From: Clostridium sp. CAG:1024 | GTDB lineage: Bacteria; Bacillota; Clostridia; Christensenellales; CAG-138 | Assembly: GCA_000432015.1 (NCBI GenBank) | Contig: HF985515.1 | Location: 68,922 to 75,470, forward strand | DNA length: 6,549 nt | Direction: 5' to 3' | Part shown: in pieces, positions 1 through 6,472 of the stretch | Layout: every line of letters begins with the position of its first letter | Numbering within the stretch: the first letter of the stretch is position 1 | Notes under the pieces: model-generated | What the model was told of the DNA's origin: nothing | The model's input: only the letters and a program-made list of their open reading frames with translations | The model's database searches: none | Made by a program: the position numbers and the translations under genes

Positions 1-1329
1 CGCGGAAGAAGGGATCCGGAAGCCGCAGACACGTTTACTCGTATCGCCATGAAGGTGGCGCAGTCTTGCCGCTACGTGGAGCCGCAGTTTACGCTGCGCA
101 TGGATCGGAATACACCGGAAGATATTTTTGACGCCGCTCTCGATACGATCGGGCAGGGCGCGACCTATCCGACGCTTTACAATGATGACGTCAACGTTCC
201 CGCCGTTATGCATGCGATGCGGGTGGACGAGACGACCGCAGAGCAATACGTGCCGTTTGGATGTGGTGAGTTCGTCATTCAGGGGCAATCCACGGGAACA
301 CCGAATACCTGCATCAATCTGCTGAAACTTCTGCAGATCTCGCTGAATGGCGGCATCGACCCGATGGACGGCGTTGACAAGAGCGATGGCGTTTCGCTGC
401 TTCCGGCAGAGGAACTTACAAGCTTCGACTCGCTCTATGCGCAGTACAAACGCCTGCTTGACCACTATTTCGATCTTTCGATCGCTGCGCAGAAGCGCTC
501 CTATGAGATTATGAACGAGGAAGTATCGTTCCTCTTTACGAGCATTCTCATGGACGATTGCCTGGGACGTGGCAAGGCGCTGCTCGACGGCGGTGTGCGG
601 TATTTGGGCGGCACAAACGAAACCTATGGCAACATCAATGCGTCGGATTCGCTTGCGGCGATCCGTGAAGTCGTGTTCGAGAAAAAGCTGACCACACTTC
701 CTGCGCTGCGCGACGTTGCAAATGCAGATTTTGAAGGGCAGGAGTGGCTGAGACGACAGCTTTGGGAAGCGCCGAAGTACGGAAACGATGATGAACGGGC
801 AGACTCGCTTGCCAACGACCTGTTTCAATTCGTTGCAAACGGGATTCGCGACCGCGGCATTGCGGCCGGGATGCAGTACTACCTCATCGTGATCAGCAAT
901 AACCAGCTGAATACGGAGTGGGGGAGACGCACAGCGGCGTCCTATGACGGGCGGCATAAAGGCCAGTTTATGAACCCGGCGAACAATCCGCAGGGCGGCG
1001 CAAATCACAGCGGACCGACTGCCATGCTGAATTCGCTCGCAAAGTTCGATGCGGGACTCCACGGCGGCAGTGTACAGAATATCAAATTCACACCGGATTT
1101 CTTTAACAACCGGCGTGAAGTGATCAAGCAGATGTTCCGTGTGTACTTTGCACACGGCGGCTGCCACCTTATGGTGACCGTCGTAGATCACGGCGTGCTG
1201 GAGGATGCGGTGAAGCATCCCGAGAATTATCGGGATCTCATTGTGCGCGTGTCCGGATTCTCGGCAGTGTTTGTAAACCTTGAGCCGGATATCCAAAAGG
1301 AACTGATGAGCAGGGTGCTGTATGGCTGA
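1..1329 (+). CDS. Glycyl radical enzyme (pyruvate formate-lyase-like family), C-terminal part, substrate unknown
   Basis: This is the C-terminal 442 residues of a glycyl radical enzyme. The frame is open from base 1, so the ATG at 49 is an internal Met and the true start lies upstream. Family members usually have about 780-850 residues, so roughly the N-terminal 45% is missing. The family signs are LRMDRNTPE and PTLYNDD near the start, an active-site loop FGCGEF with the thiyl cysteine encoded at 262-264, APKYGNDD at about 769-792, and the C-terminal glycyl radical motif RVSGFS with the radical Gly at 1255-1257. The Cys-to-Gly spacing of 331 residues fits the glycerol/diol dehydratase-choline lyase side of the superfamily. 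A canonical pyruvate formate-lyase would carry adjacent cysteines here, and this protein does not. The loop reads GCGE where characterised eliminases usually read GCVE. The Glu, the usual general base, is kept. The cytoplasmic enzyme needs anoxia and the activase encoded next. Dehydratase, lyase or decarboxylase activity are all possible. Family confidence is high; no substrate can be named. Confidence 0.93.
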   Translation, partial: RGRRDPEAADTFTRIAMKVAQSCRYVEPQFTLRMDRNTPEDIFDAALDTIGQGATYPTLYNDDVNVPAVMHAMRVDETTAEQYVPFGCGEFVIQGQSTGTPNTCINLLKLLQISLNGGIDPMDGVDKSDGVSLLPAEELTSFDSLYAQYKRLLDHYFDLSIAAQKRSYEIMNEEVSFLFTSILMDDCLGRGKALLDGGVRYLGGTNETYGNINASDSLAAIREVVFEKKLTTLPALRDVANADFEGQEWLRRQLWEAPKYGNDDERADSLANDLFQFVANGIRDRGIAAGMQYYLIVISNNQLNTEWGRRTAASYDGRHKGQFMNPANNPQGGANHSGPTAMLNSLAKFDAGLHGGSVQNIKFTPDFFNNRREVIKQMFRVYFAHGGCHLMVTVVDHGVLEDAVKHPENYRDLIVRVSGFSAVFVNLEPDIQKELMSRVLYG

Positions 1330-2227
1330 GCAGAAGCTGATCGTGACGGAGATCGAGCGCAGTGCGATCCATGACGGCCCCGGGCTGCGTACTGTTGTTT
1401 TTCTGCAGGGCTGCCCGCTCTCGTGTTATTGGTGCTGTAATCCGGAAACGCAGAGCGTTCGTCCCGTTTTGCTGCATGACCGCAATCGTTGCGTCGGCTG
1501 CGGCGCTTGCACTGCGGTTTGTCCGAATGCGGCTGTTACGATCGAGAACGGGAAAGCCGCGGTCGATCGGGAACTGTGCAGAGCGTGCGGCGCCTGCGCC
1601 GCTATCTGCCCGCTCGGCGCAAACAGTCTGTCCGGAAAAGAAATGACGGTGGCGGAGGTTCTTGCGGTCGTCGCGCGCGATCGCGCCTATTTCGATGCGA
1701 CCGGCGGCGGGTTGACTCTCTCCGGAGGAGAACCGCTGCTTCAGAGTGCGGCGCCGGAGCTGCTGAAACAGGCAAAGGCTGCTGGGATCTCGACCGCTGT
1801 GGAAACGACCGCATGCCTTTCCTATGAAAAGCTTGAAGCAGCGCTTCCGTATATCGATCGCTTCTATGTAGATTATAAGCACCCGGACGCAGGCGCCCTA
1901 CAGCGTGCAGCAAACGCATTTCTGCCGTTGATCGAGGAAAACCTGAGAAGACTTGTGCGGGACGGCGCGCGCGTTACGCTCAGAACGCCCGTGATCCCCG
2001 GATTCAATGATGAAGAAACGGTGCTGGAACGCTGCTTTGCGTTTGCTGTGTCACTGGGCTTGCGGGAGTATGTGCTTTTGCCTTACCACAGCCTTGGCAA
2101 GGGAAAGTATGCGAAGCTCGACCTTCCGTATTCTCTTGGCGATCTGCCCATCCTGAAACCGGAAGATCTTGCCGGCGCGGCGCAGCTTGGCGCGCGTATG
2201 GGGCTGTCTGTCCAGATCGGAGGATGA
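1322..2227 (+). CDS. Glycyl-radical enzyme activating protein (radical SAM)
   Basis: This 301-residue radical-SAM activase abstracts hydrogen from the catalytic glycine of the partner GRE, using SAM and a reduced [4Fe-4S] cluster. The N-terminal IHDGPGLRTVVFLQGCPL is typical of the family. The SAM cluster motif CX3CX2C is at C31, C35 and C38. Two ferredoxin-type motifs CX2CX2CX3CP follow (C57-C67 and C86-C96), then the SAM-contacting SGGEP at residues 134-138. The double-cluster insert is typical of activases for non-PFL GREs such as glycerol dehydratase, choline lyase and arylacetate decarboxylases. The activase of pyruvate formate-lyase itself lacks it. The start overlaps the last 8 bases of the GRE gene and has only a weak upstream site (AGCAGGG at 1309-1315), so translation probably depends on coupling. 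An extra cysteine, C39, follows the cluster motif where Ser is more usual. The length is normal for the family. Confidence 0.95.
   Translation: MAEQKLIVTEIERSAIHDGPGLRTVVFLQGCPLSCYWCCNPETQSVRPVLLHDRNRCVGCGACTAVCPNAAVTIENGKAAVDRELCRACGACAAICPLGANSLSGKEMTVAEVLAVVARDRAYFDATGGGLTLSGGEPLLQSAAPELLKQAKAAGISTAVETTACLSYEKLEAALPYIDRFYVDYKHPDAGALQRAANAFLPLIEENLRRLVRDGARVTLRTPVIPGFNDEETVLERCFAFAVSLGLREYVLLPYHSLGKGKYAKLDLPYSLGDLPILKPEDLAGAAQLGARMGLSVQIGG
2219..2223 (+). promoter_or_regulatory. Ribosome binding site that decides the manA start
   Basis: GGAGG sits in the last codons of the activase gene. It lies 6 bases before ATG 2230, which is good spacing, but directly abuts ATG 2224, which leaves none. 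This favours 2230 as the start of the isomerase. It also means both genes must be read from one message. Confidence 0.75.
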
Positions 2228-2229
2228 CG

Positions 2230-3183
2230 ATGTTTTTACTGCAACCGGCATATAAAGATTATCTCTGGGGCGGCAGCAGGCTTCGCACGGAATACGGGAA
2301 GAACAGCCCGAACACGATCATAGCCGAAAGCTGGGAATTGTCCGTACACCCGGATGGCCGGTCGGTCATCGCAAGCGGAGCCGACGCCGGAAGGACGCTC
2401 GCGGATTATCTTGCAGAACATCCAAAAGCGGCCGGCGGAGCCAAAGGCGAGCAATTCCCGGTGCTTGCAAAGCTCATCGACGCGCAGCGGCCGCTCTCCG
2501 TGCAGGTGCATCCAGAGGACGATTATGCATATCGGAAAGCGGGAGAACGGGGAAAAACGGAATTGTGGCATATCCTGGAGGCCGAACCGGACGCTTATTT
2601 GTATCTTGGCGTGAACAGAACGGTATCCAAAGAGGAATTTGCCGACCGCATCGCGGATAATACCGTTGAAGAGATCTTAAAAAAAGTACCGGTTCTTCCC
2701 GGAGAAAGCTATTACGTCCCTGCGGGAACGCTGCATGCCATCGGCAAGGGCATCGTGCTGTTTGAGGTGCAGGAAACGTCGAATCAAACCTACCGCGTGT
2801 ATGATTACGGACGTCGTGATGCAAACGGAAATCTAAGGCCGCTCCATATTGCGGATGCGCTGGCTGTCGCGCGTCTGTCGCCGTCAAGCGCTGTACCGCC
2901 CGGGCATAGCGCCTGGAAAACCGTTGCAGGCGGAACGGAACGGACGATCGTGCAATGCCCGTTCTTTACCCTCTGCGAAATACAGCTTGCCGGCACGATG
3001 GAGATCGACGCGCCATGCGACAGCTTTGTTCATATTTTGGCGGCTGCAGGAAACATGCGGGCGGAAAACATGGAGGAGGGGAGCCTGTCTCTGGAAAAGG
3101 GAAGCGGCCTGCTGCTCCTTGCGGGAGAAAAGGCATGTTTGACCGGCAACGCAAGATTGCTGCTGACTTCGCGCGGAAAGTAG
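2230..3183 (+). CDS. manA: Mannose-6-phosphate isomerase, class I (short Firmicutes type)
   Basis: This zinc-dependent cytoplasmic enzyme interconverts mannose-6-phosphate and fructose-6-phosphate, linking mannose use or GDP-mannose supply to glycolysis. The protein has 317 residues, the size of the short Bacillus-type enzymes (about 315). It opens with LQPAYKDYLWGG, the family N-terminus. The metal site is visible as QVHPEDDYA (Q92, H94), KTELWH (E111) and PAGTLHAIG (H169). The catalytic Arg motif is YRVYDYGR (R189). A C-terminal cupin-like domain follows. ATG 2230 was chosen over the in-frame ATG 2224, which overlaps the activase stop, because only 2230 is properly spaced from GGAGG 2219-2223. 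No catalytic residue is missing. The gene lies in the GRE-activase transcription unit, which is not a standard place for manA. A functional link with the GRE is possible but unproven. Confidence 0.93.
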   Translation: MFLLQPAYKDYLWGGSRLRTEYGKNSPNTIIAESWELSVHPDGRSVIASGADAGRTLADYLAEHPKAAGGAKGEQFPVLAKLIDAQRPLSVQVHPEDDYAYRKAGERGKTELWHILEAEPDAYLYLGVNRTVSKEEFADRIADNTVEEILKKVPVLPGESYYVPAGTLHAIGKGIVLFEVQETSNQTYRVYDYGRRDANGNLRPLHIADALAVARLSPSSAVPPGHSAWKTVAGGTERTIVQCPFFTLCEIQLAGTMEIDAPCDSFVHILAAAGNMRAENMEEGSLSLEKGSGLLLLAGEKACLTGNARLLLTSRGK

Positions 3184-3187
3184 AGTC

Positions 3188-3203
3188 TGACAGCATGATG
3201 TCA
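3188..3203. repeat. Small dyad TGACA-6-TGTCA after manA
   Basis: TGACA (3188-3192) and TGTCA (3199-3203) form a 5-bp inverted repeat around a 6-base centre, five bases after the manA stop. TGACA appears again at 3220-3224, and GTCAT at 3261-3265. These could be half-sites for a regulator, but five-base matches are short enough to be chance. Confidence 0.3.
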
Positions 3204-3224
3204 CAACATATTTGAATTATGACA

Positions 3225-3256
3225 TTTGTCCCGCACTGATTGCAATGCGGGACAAA
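3225..3256. promoter_or_regulatory. Perfect 11-bp inverted repeat, candidate operator or RNA hairpin
   Basis: TTTGTCCCGCA (3225-3235) and TGCGGGACAAA (3246-3256) are exact reverse complements around a 10-base centre. After short unpaired bases, outer arms ATGAC (3219-3223) and GTCAT (3261-3265) also match. As RNA this is a stable hairpin starting 41 bases after the manA stop. Neither strand has a T-run after the stem (the + strand continues AAAATGCG-like, the - strand AAATGTC), so it is not a standard intrinsic terminator. It overlaps the presumed -35 element and spacer of the ABC operon promoter, where a repressor operator would be expected. The dyad is certain; its role is inferred. Confidence 0.65.
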
Positions 3257-3268
3257 ATGCGTCATACT
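3240..3268 (+). promoter_or_regulatory. Candidate sigma-A-type promoter for the ABC operon
   Basis: TTGCAA (3240-3245) matches four of six bases of the -35 consensus. CATACT (3263-3268) matches four of six of the -10 consensus, and the spacer is the ideal 17 bases. An AT-rich stretch CTAAAAATAA follows. Transcription would begin near 3275 and give a leader of about 58 bases before TTG 3333. The position, in the only gap of the window and upstream of a new operon, supports it. Sequence matches of this quality are common by chance. Confidence 0.4.
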
Positions 3269-3293
3269 AAAAATAAGAATGCCTGATTATGTC

Positions 3294-3309
3294 GCCGGGG
3301 CTTACCGGC
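3294..3309 (+). other. Short GC hairpin in the presumed leader of the ABC operon
   Basis: GCCGG (3294-3298) pairs with CCGGC (3305-3309) across a 6-base loop. It ends 9 bases before the AGGAG ribosome binding site. It might modulate translation of the ATPase gene, but a 5-bp stem in a GC-rich genome is weak evidence. Confidence 0.25.
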
Positions 3310-3318
3310 AGTGGGAAA

Positions 3319-3323
3319 AGGAG
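3319..3323 (+). promoter_or_regulatory. Ribosome binding site that decides a TTG start
   Basis: AGGAG, within AAAAGGAGA, lies 9 bases before TTG 3333. It is the only good ribosome binding site upstream of the ATPase coding sequence. It argues against starts further upstream at ATG 3240 or ATG 3279. Confidence 0.75.
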
Positions 3324-3332
3324 ATCGGATCC

Positions 3333-4301
3333 TTGGTAGAAGTAGAACACCTCGTCAAGTTTTATGGAGAAAAGGAAGCGCTGACAGACGTGAGCTTTTC
3401 CATTCCGGAAGGGCAGGTCGTCGGTTTGCTCGGGCTGAACGGCGCGGGCAAATCCACCACCATGAATATTTTGACCGGCTATCTCAGCGCGACTGCCGGA
3501 ACAGTTCGTATCGACGGACATGATATTCTGACCGATGCAAACGCCGCAAAACGCAATATCGGGTACTTGCCCGAACAGTTTTCGTTTTATCCCGAGATGC
3601 GCGTAAATGAGTATCTTGACTTTTGCTGCGATCTGAAAGGCGTGACGAGAGACAGGCAACAGCGGCAGGCGCATGTTCGTCAGATCGTTGCACGCGTCGG
3701 GCTGACAAAGGTCTATACGCGTATGATCCGCAATCTGTCGAAGGGGTATAAACAGCGCGTCGGTTTTGCGCAGGCGCTGATCGGCAGTCCAAAACTGCTG
3801 ATCCTTGACGAGCCGACCGTCGGCTTAGATCCGTCGCAGATCATTGAGATCCGTGAGCTCATCAAAAGCGCGGGCAAAACCAGCACGGTCATCGTCTCTT
3901 CACATATTCTTTCCGAGATTCAGGCGATCTGCGATCGCGTGATCGTGATCCATGGCGGGCGCGTGATCGCGGACGATTCGCCGGAGCATCTCGCACGAAA
4001 AATCCACGCAACGCACCGCGTGGCAGCAAGGATCCTGGGTGAACCGGAGCGCGTGAAAAAAGCACTATTGTCCGTTCCGGGCGTGCGCCAAGTGACACAA
4101 TTGACACAGAAGGAGCCCGGCGCGTTCGATTACCGCATCGAGGGCGACCCCGACACGGATATTCGGGCGGATGTTTTTCATGCGCTTGCCAAGGAAAACC
4201 TGCCGCTGCTTTGTACTTATAATAATGAGCTGTCGCTTGAGGATGTGTTTTTGCACCTTATCGGCGACAAACATGAGCAGCAGAAGGAGGAAAGGGCATG
4301 A
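3333..4301 (+). CDS. ABC transporter ATP-binding protein, GldA/NatA-like
   Basis: This 322-residue nucleotide-binding subunit hydrolyses ATP at the cytoplasmic face to drive the permease encoded next. All motifs are intact: Walker A GLNGAGKST at residues 34-42, Q-loop YLPEQ with Q82, signature LSKGY at 135-139, Walker B LLILDEP with E160, D-loop GLDP at 164-167, and switch His in SSHIL at 191. LSKGY in place of LSGGQ is usual for the NatA/DrrA/GldA branch of ABC-2 systems. Residues from about 225 form a C-terminal accessory domain, also typical of that branch. The TTG at 3333 was chosen for its AGGAG at 9 bases and because the protein then begins VEVEHLVKFYG, matching family N-termini. A start at ATG 3240 would add 31 unlike residues and would lie in the inverted repeat. 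The stop overlaps the permease ATG by 4 bases. Confidence 0.93.
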   Translation: MVEVEHLVKFYGEKEALTDVSFSIPEGQVVGLLGLNGAGKSTTMNILTGYLSATAGTVRIDGHDILTDANAAKRNIGYLPEQFSFYPEMRVNEYLDFCCDLKGVTRDRQQRQAHVRQIVARVGLTKVYTRMIRNLSKGYKQRVGFAQALIGSPKLLILDEPTVGLDPSQIIEIRELIKSAGKTSTVIVSSHILSEIQAICDRVIVIHGGRVIADDSPEHLARKIHATHRVAARILGEPERVKKALLSVPGVRQVTQLTQKEPGAFDYRIEGDPDTDIRADVFHALAKENLPLLCTYNNELSLEDVFLHLIGDKHEQQKEERA

Positions 4302-5002
4302 GAGCGGTTTTGAAGCGGGAGTTTCGGGCATATTTTCAGTCGCCGCTGGGGTTTGTATTCATTGCGGCCCTGTACTTTTTCACCGCGTACTATTTTTTCA
4401 CGTTCAACCTGTACCGAAACACCACGGACATGTCGAACCTGTTCGATCAGCTGTTCACGGTCGTACTGTTCCTTGTCCCGGTGCTGACCATGCGGCTTAT
4501 GAGCGAGGATAAACGTGCCAGAACGGACCAGCTGCTATTGACTGCGCCCGTCTCTCGGATCGGCATTGTACTTGGGAAATACCTGTCGGCGCTGCTTGTC
4601 TACCTCATTGCAATCTCCGGCACGCTGCTCATGGCGGTCGTGATGTCGTTTTATGCGTCGCCCGATTGGCCGGTCGTTATCGGGAATCTGATCGGGCTCG
4701 TGATGCTGGGCGCTTCGCTTATCGCGATCTGCATGTTCTTGTCGTCGTTGACCGAGAGCCAGGTCATTGCGGCGGTCTGCGGCTTTGCGGCGAGCCTGTC
4801 ACTTGTTCTTGTGGATGCCATGGCCGATGTCGTTTCGAGCGCGTTCCTCAAGAGAACACTGTATTATCTCTCGTTCAATAATCACTATAACGGCTTCACC
4901 ATCGGAATCATCGATATTTCCAACATTCTGTTCTTTTTGAGCGTTGCCGCGCTGTTCGTCCTGCTTACGGCGTCGGTGCTCGAAAGACGACGTTGGAATT
5001 GA
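4298..5002 (+). CDS. ABC-2 family permease, GldF-like
   Basis: This 234-residue inner-membrane subunit pairs with the upstream ATPase. Six hydrophobic segments are visible, at about residues 17-36, 51-67, 94-119, 126-149, 155-174 and 205-228. The stretch PVLTMRLMSEDKR followed by TDQLLLTAPVS at about residues 61-86 is characteristic of GldF/NosY-type ABC-2 permeases. The N-terminus (LKREFRAYFQSPLGF) also fits: a short amphipathic cytoplasmic helix before the first membrane segment. Start ATG 4298 has a strong AAGGAGG at 4284-4290, 7 bases upstream, and overlaps the ATPase stop as ATGA, so the two are translationally coupled. The size matches single-domain family members. The transported substrate cannot be told from the sequence. 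Confidence 0.92.
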   Translation: MRAVLKREFRAYFQSPLGFVFIAALYFFTAYYFFTFNLYRNTTDMSNLFDQLFTVVLFLVPVLTMRLMSEDKRARTDQLLLTAPVSRIGIVLGKYLSALLVYLIAISGTLLMAVVMSFYASPDWPVVIGNLIGLVMLGASLIAICMFLSSLTESQVIAAVCGFAASLSLVLVDAMADVVSSAFLKRTLYYLSFNNHYNGFTIGIIDISNILFFLSVAALFVLLTASVLERRRWN

Positions 5003-5006
5003 GGGA

Positions 5007-5011
5007 AGGAG
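5007..5011 (+). promoter_or_regulatory. Ribosome binding site that decides the gldG-like start
   Basis: AGGAG lies 9 bases before ATG 5021 but touches the in-frame TTG 5012 with no spacing. This makes ATG 5021 the likely start. Confidence 0.75.
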
Positions 5012-5020
5012 TTGAATACG

Positions 5021-6472
5021 ATGAAAAAGGCCCTCAATCGTGTTGGAAAGAAAATGAACCTGGTGTTCGCGCTTCTGATCGTACTGCTGATCGCGGCGGT
5101 CGTGCTGCTGAACGCCGTTGCGCTCATTCTTGCTAATCGCTATCCGCTCTCGCTTGATCTGACGGCGAATGCAGCCTATGAGATCGGCAGCGATACGAAG
5201 ACGATTCTTGCGGGACTGAGCGATGACGTGACCATTGACGTTTTGTCCGATGAAAACGCGTTTTCACAGGATGCCTATCTGATGCAGGCAAAGCGGATCC
5301 TTGATCAGTACCCGCGGTATTCGGAACGGGTGAAGCTGCGGTATATCGATTATGCGGCCGACCCGTCTTACGCCGCAAGTCATCCTGATCTGACGCTTGC
5401 AGACAGCGATGTGATCGTTTCTGCGAACGGTCGGGTAAAGCAGGTCGCTCTGACGAGTCTTTTCAATTATGCTTATACTGCGACGGGCTCCATTACGATC
5501 GAGTCCTCCCGCGCGGAGGAGGCCGTGACCGGAGCGATCCAGTATGTGCTTTCCGGAGAGTCGGTGCAGATCGGCGTACTGTCCGGAAATGGCGAGCAGA
5601 GCGTTGAGAACTTTACATCGCTGCTTGTAAACAACAATTACACGCTCAAGAGCGCAGTCCCCGCTACGGACGATCTGTCTGTATATGATGCGCTTTTGCT
5701 GATCGCGCCGCAGACCGACCTTTCGGAGGACGATATTCGGGCGCTCGAAGCCTATCTTTACAATGGCGGCAGCTATGGAAAAACGCTGTTTTATACCGCT
5801 TCCGTGACACAGACGGAATTGCCGAACATCGAAACGTTCCTTGCGGAATGGGGCGTTGCATTTGGCGACGGCGTGGTGTTCGAAACGAAATCCGACAGAA
5901 CCTATCAATACCAGCCGTTCTACCCTGTGGCCGACTATGTTTCCGAAACGTACAAAAAGATGCTGATCGATGCTTCTGCACCGATGCTGATGCCGCTTTC
6001 AAAGCCCATGCAGACTCTGTTTACATCGCGCGACGGGCAGTACACGGAAACGCTGCTGAGCTTTGCGGAAACCGCAGGCGTGCGTCCGCCCGATGCCGGC
6101 GAGTCCTTTACCGCTGCGGATGCAACGACGTGGGGGCCGATGCCGGCCATGGTACTTGCAAGTCGCAAGGTCGTGGAAAACGGTATGGTTTCAAAGCAGT
6201 CGAATATTGTGGTTTCGGCCTCGACCGCCATGCTGGATGAGATCTGCATGCAGAATTCATCATTGTCGAACAGCACATATGTTTTGAATCTCATGAACTC
6301 CCTCACGGACAGAGGCGAAATGCTTGCCATTGCGCCGAAATCCCTTGCAGGAAAGACGCTTGGCATCACCTCGCGGCAGGTCACCACACTCGGCGTTGTG
6401 CTTGGCGGCATTTTGCCGTTGCTGATTCTGCTCACGGGCATAGGCGTCTGGCTGTATCGGAGGTATAAATAA
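5021..6472 (+). CDS. GldG-family ABC transporter auxiliary protein
   Basis: This 483-residue protein is anchored at both ends. A basic N-terminus (MKKALNRVGKKMN) precedes a membrane helix at about residues 13-37. A second helix lies at about 454-478, with a short basic tail (YRRYK). The roughly 415 residues between are predicted to lie outside the membrane. LSLDLTANAAYEI followed by TKTILAGLSDDVTIDVL, just after the first helix, is the typical opening of GldG-family proteins. VLSGNGEQ at residues 186-193 corresponds to their usual TGHGE-like segment at the start of the ABC-auxiliary domain. Its partners are the ATPase and permease upstream, 18 bases away. The family is named from gliding motility, but motility is not implied here. 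ATG 5021 is preferred to TTG 5012 on ribosome binding site spacing. A signalling or cell-envelope export role is possible but not shown. Confidence 0.88.
   Translation: MKKALNRVGKKMNLVFALLIVLLIAAVVLLNAVALILANRYPLSLDLTANAAYEIGSDTKTILAGLSDDVTIDVLSDENAFSQDAYLMQAKRILDQYPRYSERVKLRYIDYAADPSYAASHPDLTLADSDVIVSANGRVKQVALTSLFNYAYTATGSITIESSRAEEAVTGAIQYVLSGESVQIGVLSGNGEQSVENFTSLLVNNNYTLKSAVPATDDLSVYDALLLIAPQTDLSEDDIRALEAYLYNGGSYGKTLFYTASVTQTELPNIETFLAEWGVAFGDGVVFETKSDRTYQYQPFYPVADYVSETYKKMLIDASAPMLMPLSKPMQTLFTSRDGQYTETLLSFAETAGVRPPDAGESFTAADATTWGPMPAMVLASRKVVENGMVSKQSNIVVSASTAMLDEICMQNSSLSNSTYVLNLMNSLTDRGEMLAIAPKSLAGKTLGITSRQVTTLGVVLGGILPLLILLTGIGVWLYRRYK
6459..6463 (+). promoter_or_regulatory. Ribosome binding site for the fourth ABC-operon gene
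   Basis: GGAGG, inside the last codons of the gldG-like gene, lies 8 bases before ATG 6472. It supports the short edge gene as real. Confidence 0.7.

Noticed and set aside
49..51. ATG 49 as the start of the GRE
   Set aside because: The same frame is open back to base 1, and the protein is far shorter than any full GRE. Family-type sequence also runs across this point.
1238..1882. 214-residue minus-strand open frame opposite the activase
   Set aside because: It lies wholly opposite the GRE and activase coding sequence. Its Arg/Ala/Ser-rich composition is typical of an antisense shadow in a GC-rich gene.
2224..2229. ATG 2224 as the manA start
   Set aside because: It directly follows GGAGG with no spacing. 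ATG 2230 has 6 bases of spacing and the usual family N-terminus.
3225..3256. Intrinsic terminator for manA
   Set aside because: The stem is strong, but no T-run follows it on either strand. It was kept as a dyad of uncertain role instead.
3926..3972. Dense cluster of GATC sites (five in under 50 bases)
   Set aside because: It falls in codons for the Ile/Asp/Arg/Val-rich stretch after the H-loop, where gtg atc and gat cgc codons create GATC. Codon preference explains it.
5012..5020. TTG 5012 as the start of the gldG-like gene
   Set aside because: It touches the AGGAG site. ATG 5021 has correct spacing and starts the basic MKK segment.
5264..5908. 214-residue minus-strand open frame opposite the gldG-like gene
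   Set aside because: It is antisense to a well-supported gene, and I recognise no domain and see no ribosome binding site context.
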